Shown in pieces: positions 58,172-64,000 of a stretch of DNA of 64,000 bases. Within the stretch, counting starts at the first letter, position 1. Every line of letters starts with the position of its first letter. The notes under the pieces are model-generated. The model was not told where the DNA came from. It ran no database searches and worked only from the letters and a program-made list of their open reading frames with translations. A program made the translations under genes and the position numbers. The DNA is from Ottelia alismoides (taxonomy: Eukaryota > Streptophyta > Magnoliopsida > Alismatales > Hydrocharitaceae): positions 496,001-560,000 of the forward strand of contig JAZKJV010006049.1 in the NCBI GenBank assembly GCA_037367405.1, read 5' to 3'.

Positions 58172-58697
58172 GAGAAACAAATCCAGAAGGAATGGTAGCA
58201 GCATCAGCATACGGAGGCTGAACCTGTCTGTAAAGTCATCTCTGCTCACGGCCACATCCAATCACCCTGCCCGTGAGTATGTCCTGAAACACAAGAGAAG
58301 ATGGGTCAAATATGGCATGATAATGTAAATCTTGTGTAATCCGAATAATAGGCAAAAGATTCATCCGAAATGCTAGAGCATGTAAGGCATTCTGCAGGCA
58401 CATCGAGAGGGCTAGGACAATCTCCCCCTGACCAACAATGGTTACATAAGACCTATTGGCAATCACCGCTGATCTACCAGGAGGGATAGATTTGTAAGAA
58501 GTAAGCTGAGCTTGATCTCCACATATATGATGAGAAGCTCCGGAGTCCATGATCCAATCAGTCAAATCTGAACTGTTATAACCGGTAAGTGCATAAGCGA
58601 TACCTGATGAACTCGTAGAAGCTCTGGCAGTAATTGCAATATCTAAAGATCCTACCGTTGGGGTGGGCAGTGTAGTCATCATCAAGCCTCGCATCAT
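58172..58697 (-). pseudogene. Copia protease region (short-LTR element)
   Basis: The frame 58697-58236 carries the aspartic protease motif DWIMDSGASHHICGD near residue 50, followed by FQDILTGRVIGCGRE, the linker into the pre-integrase domain. A stop follows soon after and the gene is cut at 58172 by the GAAAG-flanked insertion. Its continuation is at 52788. A related stretch (LTGRTIGTGREEG) is found in the + strand element near the right edge (63693-63731). Confidence 0.85.
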
Positions 58698-58861
58698 GAG
58701 AAGGAGCTGAAGTAGTCTGTCTGCTCAGCTACACTGGCAGATACATGATATCCATGCTTCAGATAGCATGTCTCCTCCGAATGTCCTGGACGGTGGCAAT
58801 GTGAGCATGGGCCACGCTGATGTCCTCCTCCTCGACCATGAGATCCACGCCCATAAAATTG

Positions 58862-59600
58862 TTAAGTACTCCCTCTGCTGCGAGAAGCTACCATCGCAGA
58901 GGGAGTCTGAGCCATTGTAGTAGACGTAGTGATCCTGCTCAGCTTCTTGTAGACCTCCTCTATGGGTGGTATCGTCTCTCCCGTAAGCAGTTGAGTACGT
59001 GTTGCATCGTACTCAGAGTCAAGGAAGGACATAAAGACTCCGGTTATAGTGGCATTCCGGTATGCTTGTTGCTTCTTAATGCTAGTAGTAATGGGCATAA
59101 AGCTATTGAGTCGCTCAAACATTTCTCGAAAATGAGAGAAGTAGGCATGAAGAGGTCGACCATTCTGCTTGGTCGAGAATATGTCATACTGCAATGGAAG
59201 GATCTTGCTCTCATTCTTGGCTTGCCCATTGTATCAGCTAAGATGCCCCATATAGCCTTGCTTGTGTGTTGATTGACGATATCGTTGGCAATATCTGTGG
59301 TGAGCCGGAGAGCTAAATCTGTGCGTAGGCATCATCTTGCTTCCAAGAAGCATTAGCTCCAGTCTTGTCCGTCGGCTCAGAATCAGTCAAAATGTGTTGC
59401 TTGTTATGGCACTGCATAAGGGTGTGAAACTGCATGGACCACAACTCGTAGTTGGTCCCATCCATTTTTATGATGTGAGCCGGGCCCTTGAAGACACCGG
59501 ACGATGAAAATACATCACCCTTGTTCTCCGACATGATGAACAAATACCGAAAATCCGGAATAAAACTAAGGAGCAGACTACTCTGAGCGTGTCTACACAA
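58862..59600 (-). pseudogene. Copia gag (short-LTR element)
   Basis: Two frames. 59600-59313 reads from near the start (MSENKGDVFSSSGVFKGPAH, DGTNYELWSMQF, SWKQDDAYAQI) and 59194-58862 holds the central gag block (QYDIFSTKQNGRPLHAYFSHF, MSFLDSEYDATRTQLLTG). Both match the Retrotran_gag/UBN2 pattern of copia gag. A shift or stop between 59313 and 59194 breaks it. The zinc knuckle between gag and protease (58861-58700) lies in shifted frame. Confidence 0.8.
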
Positions 59601-59930
59601 TCATATGGAGTGGTTGTACGTGTAGACTCATACAACCATCCTCTTCAATCCGTGTTGTAATCTAGGATCGGAAAACATGATTTACATGTCCGAAATCACC
59701 ACCTCCGGTCGATATCAGGTCGTATCAGGTTGCAACATTGGTTGGATTGCAGTCCAATGAAGATAGGGCGGCAACCGCAACCGCACGGGCGGCGGCCGGT
59801 GATCGTGGGCAGGCGACGACCTGCTGGAGGTAGCCTGCTAGGCTATCGGCCGGCGGGGGGCTGCCTTGGGAAGCCGGCGGGTGGATGGGGTGCGAGGGGG
59901 TAGGGTTTGAGATACGGGAGCCCCAGTCTA

Positions 59931-59950
59931 TGACCGTTGCTCTGATACCA
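59931..59950 (-). other. Primer-binding site (initiator-Met tRNA), short-LTR copia
   Basis: On the - strand TGGTATCAGAGCAACGGTCA follows the right LTR directly. The next roughly 190 bp of leader (59760-59930) is GC-rich. Confidence 0.9.
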
Positions 59951-60092
59951 TGTTGTGGAAAATAAAATTGCATATCATTATTAAGACCCTAGGGCTCTCT
60001 TATATAGGAAAAAAGCCTTGGATAAATTACAAGAGAGGTACATGAAATTAAAAGAAATAAGAAATAAATATAAAGAGATAAATATCTCAACA
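59951..60092 (-). repeat. 5' LTR of short-LTR copia element
   Basis: 142 bp, TGTTGTGG...CTCAACA. Confidence 0.9.
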
Positions 60093-60097
60093 AGCAA

Positions 60098-60632
60098 TAT
60101 AGGAGAAATTAAGGAGGGGACATCTTCTTAGATACTTTTGAAATAATAACTATCAAGGGTGATGGGATGGGGCTTGCCACTATTACCGGCATGCCTGAGA
60201 CTTATTGTTGTCCACAACTCCTGGAACTTTACAAAAAGGGTTTTTTATTGCCGGTATATTTTCTACCATGTGTTTTTTACTTTTATCTTCAATTTTATGG
60301 ATGAATATTATTATTATTTTACTTCTGTTATGTAACATTCTACTTTTATTATTATTCATTTCTTGTTAAATAATGCTATAATTCAATACGATACATATAT
60401 ATAATTTTGTATAATGTTTTATATAACAACTTCTGTATAATAAAAGTACATTCTTTCACATGTAAACTTCCCATAAACCCCCAAATGTACAATGCAATAG
60501 AATTACATTATTTTACATTAGGAACTAGTAAAGGCTGTATTATTTTGAAGTTAAATGATTTTAGTAAGTTTTGACATGGTTTTGGAATTTTGTCGCAATT
60601 CCCTTATTCGATATTAGCGAAATGGCATCCGA
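60098..60632 (+). repeat. Tandem unit A, second part
   Basis: Continuation of 49295-49430 after the copia element. It aligns with 60755-60892 and 61268-61582: CATCTTCTTAGATACTTTTG, then GGAACTAGTA, then TTCGATATTAG. No coding domain. Probably CML intron DNA. Confidence 0.75.
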
Positions 60633-61582
60633 CAACTTGTCAGCATCATATGTTGTTTCCCTAGCTTTTTCTGCATCGAGACAGGTGGAATGCCCCTCTT
60701 CCCAGATGTCGTGGCATATTTAGCGACATGTCGATTGTTTTGACGATATAGGCGAAATTATGGAGAGGTCATCTTCTTAGATACTTTTGAAATAATGATG
60801 ACCGATAAGGTGATGGGAAGGAGCTTGCCTCTATTACCAGCATGCCTGAAACCTATAGTTGTGCGGAACTCCTGGAACTTTATAAAGAGGGTTTTTTACT
60901 AGGTTAAAATGGGGCTGCCCCCGGGGGAGCTAACTTGGCTCCCCTATCCCATTTTTTTCCAATTATTTTTTTGAAAATGCTTCCGTGGATTTTTATAACT
61001 ATATTCTTATATTATGTCATTCAAGTTGCGTGCAAAATAGACTCCTACATCTTCCATCCAGACAGGGTCGATTTTAGCAATTCTGCGACTGTTAAAAAAT
61101 GATCGTTTGGATGGAGGCCATAGGAGTCTATTTCGCTCGAAACTTGAATGACATAATATAGGGATATAATGATGAAAACCCACGGATTTATTTTTCAAAA
61201 AAATAAAAAAAATGAGAAAAAGGGGGAGCCAAGTTAGCTCCCCTTATGGGCAGCCCTGTTTTTACTATCGCTATATTTGTTGGATGAATATTAGATTTTT
61301 TTCACTTCTATTATGTAACATTCTATTTTTATTACTATTCACTTCTTGTTAAATAATGTAATAATTTAAAGAGATATATATTATAAAATAAAGATACATA
61401 ATTCTATCACATATAAACTTCCCTTAACCCCAAATGTAAGACAATAATAGAACTACATTATTTTACATTTAGGAACTAGTAGAAATTGTATTATTATGGA
61501 ATTAATCGATTTTAATGAGTTTTGGCACGGTTCTGGGATTTTGTTGTAATGCTCTTTTTCGATATTAGTGAAATGGCATATA
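60633..61582 (+). repeat. Tandem unit B (with MITE)
   Basis: Diverged copy of unit A lying directly after it. It contains a 357-bp MITE (60902-61258) absent from unit A and lacks the copia insertion of unit A, so the two copies serve as each other's empty sites. Confidence 0.8.
60902..61258. mobile_element. MITE with long inverted repeats and 9-bp TSD
   Basis: A perfect 9-bp duplication TTTTTACTA (60893-60901 and 61259-61267) flanks a 357-bp element. Both halves pair over about 160 bp: GGGCTGCCC, then GGGGAGCTAACTTGGCTCCC, then TATTATGTCATTCAAGTT, recur reversed at the other end. A 9-bp duplication plus long TIRs fits a Mutator-type MITE. The intact site is visible in unit A at about 60240-60250. 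Confidence 0.85.
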
Positions 61583-61728
61583 CATCGGCATTGGAAACCT
61601 TGTACTAAAGGATAGAGTGATTCTGGATGAATTACTTGGAAAGATTTGGGTAGTACGTTGGATATCTATTTTTTTCTCAATTTATTCATAGAGGTGTTTG
61701 CAATCCTAGCTTGAAAATATACTTTTGG
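61583..61728 (+). pseudogene. Decayed second copy of CML exon 3 end and intron
   Basis: ATTCTGGATGAATTACTTGGAAAGATTTGGGTAG lies near 61621 and aligns with the end of exon 3 and its donor site at 48379-48414. The match continues into intron sequence (TTGAAAATATACTTTTGG against CTGAAAATGTACTTTTGG at 48476). Only the last 20 or so codons of the exon are represented and they are not intact. Confidence 0.65.
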
Positions 61729-61904
61729 TGTTGATAGTTGTATTGTTAACCCCAAGAGTAGGGGTATTATGGACTACTCACTATCTAGGAGTCATCTCCT
61801 GTATAACTCTAACCCTAGGACTCCATCTATATAAGGAGCCCTAGGGTCTTCTTTCTGAATAAAAAAAGATGTCACAATCTTCTACTCGGTATCAGAGTGG
61901 GTGA

Positions 61905-62330
61905 TCCCGTCGCCCCGCCCCCCTCCCACCCCCAACCGCCCATCGAAGGAACCCCCCCCCCCCGGTCCCTCTGTGCAGCAACCCGACCCCTACCCCCGTG
62001 TAGACCCCCGAAGCCCATCGAAGGGACCCCCCATCGTCGCCATCCAAAGCCCCCTCCCCCCATCCCCGTGCAGCAACCCGACCGCCCATCCAAAGCCCCC
62101 CCCCCCCCCGGCGCCCAGGAAGACCCCTTGCTAGCCCCAAAACCCCCCTGTTCCTAGCTACCACCCCCAGGCACTGCCCATCCAACTCTGCCCAAGAAGA
62201 TCCCTTCCCTGCAACTGTGAGCCCCAAAAACCCCTGTTCCCAGCAAAGCCCCTCCCCCCCCCCCCCCCAGGAAGACTCCCCCCATCCCTTCCCTGTAGCC
62301 GCACTCTTAAAAAAACCGTGCCCAGCAAAG
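61905..62330 (+). repeat. C-rich leader, low complexity
   Basis: Many runs of 6-14 C (for example at about 61952, 62099 and 62256). Both strands are open in several frames (up to 150 codons) because of composition, giving Pro-rich or Gly-rich readings with no domain. The G-rich - strand could fold into quadruplexes. Confidence 0.6.
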
Positions 62331-62496
62331 GCTTGGGCTATCATTTTTCGGGATTTTTCCTTTTTTTATTTTCTCCTTCTCACCACTACATTGATATCCT
62401 ACCGCCACCATCCATCCTCTGCGAATATGATGTAATCAAGTCTCTCTTTATTCACTTTTATATCCTTCTTCAGCAGGTCTGCTAATATAATTCGAG

Positions 62497-62938
62497 ATGT
62501 CTAATTCTGAATTGCCATTCCGGGATCGTACGTGGATACGACAAGGAACATATTTTGTTGGAGCCAGAACCTACTGAAAAGATAGGAAAGTACATCACTT
62601 GGGCAAAAGACGATGGAATGGTCTGTTCTTGGATCATGGTAAGCGTCATCGACAGGATTGCAAATGAGCTGGTGTACTACAACACCGCGCTTGACATGTG
62701 GACTTCTATTCAAGCTACATATGGCCATGAGAAGAATTCAAGCAGAATGTATCATACGTATTTTGACATGCTCGATATAAAGCAAGCATGTCGTCCGCTC
62801 GCTGAGTACTTCTCTCTTTTGAAATCCCTGTTTGAACGATATAATGCATGTATTCCAGGGTACACATGTCCCAAACAGAAGGAACATTGCCAGCACATGG
62901 CGGTCATGGTATTTCTTGCGGGACTTGATCCGGGCTAA
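62497..62938 (+). pseudogene. Copia gag, 5' part of edge element
   Basis: An ATG at 62497 begins MSNSELPFRD but soon leaves frame: the gag body (EPEPTEKIGKYITWAKDDGM, TALDMWTSIQATYGH, MVFLAGLDPG) is in the frame 62555-62938 and ends at a stop. The part between start and body that normally contains the L/NYxxW motif is missing. It matches the Retrotran_gag/UBN2 family of copia elements. Confidence 0.8.
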
Positions 62939-63036
62939 GCTGCAGCTCACGACCAAATGATCACTGCGCCGGTCCTTCCTACCATTGAGGAGGCTTATAG
63001 TACCCTCAGTCACCTTTCCCCACTGCTCGCGCTACT

Positions 63037-63699
63037 ATGGAGATACATGGACAGATCTCTACATTGCCCGCTCCATCTGGACATGGGGGTCGTGGCTCCT
63101 TCAGAGGACGTGACTGTGGTCGCTCCGGAATGGGACGATGCCGCAACACCATTCAGTGTACCTACTATCACAAGTATGGTCACATAGAGGCAGTTTCTTA
63201 CACAAAATCAGGATATCCAACGCCTCTTGCTCGTAGTGCTACTGAGGGAGATGTCCCTCTTGTCAAAGTTCCTCTAAGGGACTTTGAAGATCTGATGCAG
63301 CATCTTAACAGGCTCCATCCTAGCGAACACTCTATCCCGAATGATAATCAGGAAACTGTTGATGTGGCTCATACAGGTATCTTTATTGCTTCCACAAATA
63401 AAATAGTGAAATCAGAATGGTTTATTGATACAGGTGCATCCACTCACTTACGTGGGGATTATAACCTCATACATCACATGCGCAAAGTCCCATCGGGGCA
63501 CACTAATCAAGTTGCTGATGGCAGATTTTCTCCTATAAAAGGAAAAGGAGATGTTCATCTCATTCCCAACATTAGGCTCAATGATGTTAATTTGTCCCAG
63601 AATTTCCCATCAGCCTACTTTCTATTAGTCAGATGTGCAAAGAACTCAATTGTCGGGCAATATTTGATGCAATTTCTTGTATTTTTCATGACGTATTGA
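63037..63699 (+). pseudogene. Copia nucleocapsid and protease, edge element
   Basis: 220 codons. An RG-rich nucleocapsid stretch (GHGGRGSFRGRDCGRSGMGR) is followed by a degenerate zinc knuckle (CTYYHKYGHIE, with the second and last Cys lost), then the protease motif EWFIDTGASTHLRGD near residue 130 and a GHTNQVADG...IKGKGDVHLI segment. The frame shifts near 63640, since FHDVLTGRTIGTGREEG continues in another frame. Confidence 0.8.
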
Positions 63700-64000
63700 C
63701 TGGGAGGACGATTGGTACGGGCCGTGAAGAAGGGAGGTGTCTATCATCTTGTGCAATCTTCTGGGACTGCAGCTTACCTTGGGACGTCTTTTTCAGCATC
63801 CTTAGGTTCTCTATGGCACCAACGTTTGGGTCATCCATCCCTACATAAGCTTCGGCGTATTCTTCCCTAGCTTCCTCCCACTACCAGCCTACAGTGTGAG
63901 GCCTGCCAATTGGGGAAACATCACAGGAGTTCCTTTCAGCCATCAGGGAAAATCCATTCTGGTAGTCTTTTTGAGCTTGTTCATCTAGATGTGTGGGGAC
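63700..64000 (+). pseudogene. Copia pre-integrase zinc domain, edge element (cut by window)
   Basis: The reading GTGREEG, then LWHQRLGHPSLHKLRRILP, then a stop, then CEACQLGKHHRSSF and ELVHLDVWG gives the His-His-Cys-Cys zinc domain and the first catalytic Asp of integrase. At least one in-frame stop follows RRILP. It continues past the window edge. Confidence 0.75.

Larger units (their letters stand above)
49431..60092 (-). mobile_element. Ty1/copia element with 141-bp LTRs, split by nested insertions
   Basis: Terminal direct repeats of 141-142 bp (TGTTGTG...CAACA) lie at 49431-49571 and 59951-60092. The primer site on the - strand is just inside the right repeat and a polypurine tract (GAGGGGGAG) just inside the left. 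Reading right to left: gag (59600-58862), protease (58697-58168), then a 5.4-kb foreign insertion, then integrase (52632-51784), RT (51388-50297) and RNase H (50300-49785). The pol sequence belongs to a different copia lineage from the array at 5425. It sits within intron-like DNA of the CML gene in the opposite orientation. Further small insertions: LINE fragment 49639-49770 and MITE 50966-51183. Confidence 0.85.
61729..64000 (+). mobile_element. Ty1/copia element, 5' part, runs off window
   Basis: A short LTR (61729 to about 61884, TGTTGATAG...) is followed by a decayed initiator-Met primer site (CGGTATCAGAG at 61887), a C-rich leader, and copia gag, protease and pre-integrase sequence. Its sequence relatives are those of the element at 49431-60092, but it lies on the + strand. 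Integrase, RT and the 3' LTR lie beyond the window. It is inserted directly after the exon 3-like relic. Confidence 0.75.

Noticed and set aside
61892..62344. A 150-codon Gly-rich - strand frame and Pro-rich + strand frames.
   Set aside because: Produced by poly-C/poly-G runs in the retroelement leader; no domain.

Overview
The window is nuclear DNA from a land plant, almost certainly a flowering plant. It is about 90% transposable elements in nested layers. There is one host gene (an intron-bearing EF-hand calcium sensor), one piece of plastid DNA moved into the nucleus, and no sign of bacterial genes, CRISPR, or tRNA/rRNA genes. The plant assignment rests on several things: Ty1/copia and Ty3/gypsy families with plant-type primer-binding sites (initiator-Met tRNA and Asp tRNA), a plant LINE zinc-knuckle domain, GT-AG introns, and plastid infA/rpl36 sequence. 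I cannot name the species.

Layout. 1-5424: decayed Ty3/gypsy (Athila-like) material, namely an LTR piece in + sense, RNase H and integrase relics in - sense, and further LTR pieces. 5425-22448: one large Ty1/copia insertion (Angela-like by its RT sequence) with the unusual structure LTR-internal-LTR-internal-LTR, bounded by a 5-bp duplication GGGTC and sitting inside the gypsy LTR, whose other half resumes at 22454. 23976-28836: AT-rich DNA with a hAT-like element (24174-25816), a plastid insertion with broken infA and rpl36 (about 26388-26810), and a second inverted-repeat element (26951-28779). 28837-40504: a gypsy-type LTR element on the - strand with 3-kb LTRs, an Asp-tRNA primer site and a relic protease but no RT or integrase. 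41050-45480: gypsy gag relics and an old LTR fragment of the same copia family.

Host gene and its intron. 46802-48410 holds three exons of a calmodulin-like (CML21/22-type) gene on the + strand. The exon for the last EF-hand is not visible. Downstream, what looks like the next intron is filled by a nested stack. A copia element with 141-bp LTRs (49431-60092, - strand) is itself split by a 52794-58166 LTR remnant (TSD GAAAG). That remnant carries a hAT MITE, a small non-autonomous LTR element with one long open frame (53481-56017), and a truncated LINE (15-bp TSD). A tandem duplication of intron sequence at 60098-61582 preserves an empty-site homologue of the copia insertion. It is followed by a decayed second copy of the third exon's end. 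From 61729 to the window edge a further copia element starts on the + strand.

None of the large elements looks autonomous. Each gag-pol frame carries stops, frameshifts or lost key residues. The most unusual items are the three-LTR tandem copia array, the small LTR element with a 485-codon open frame that matches no retroelement domain I recognise, and the plastid-derived insertion.
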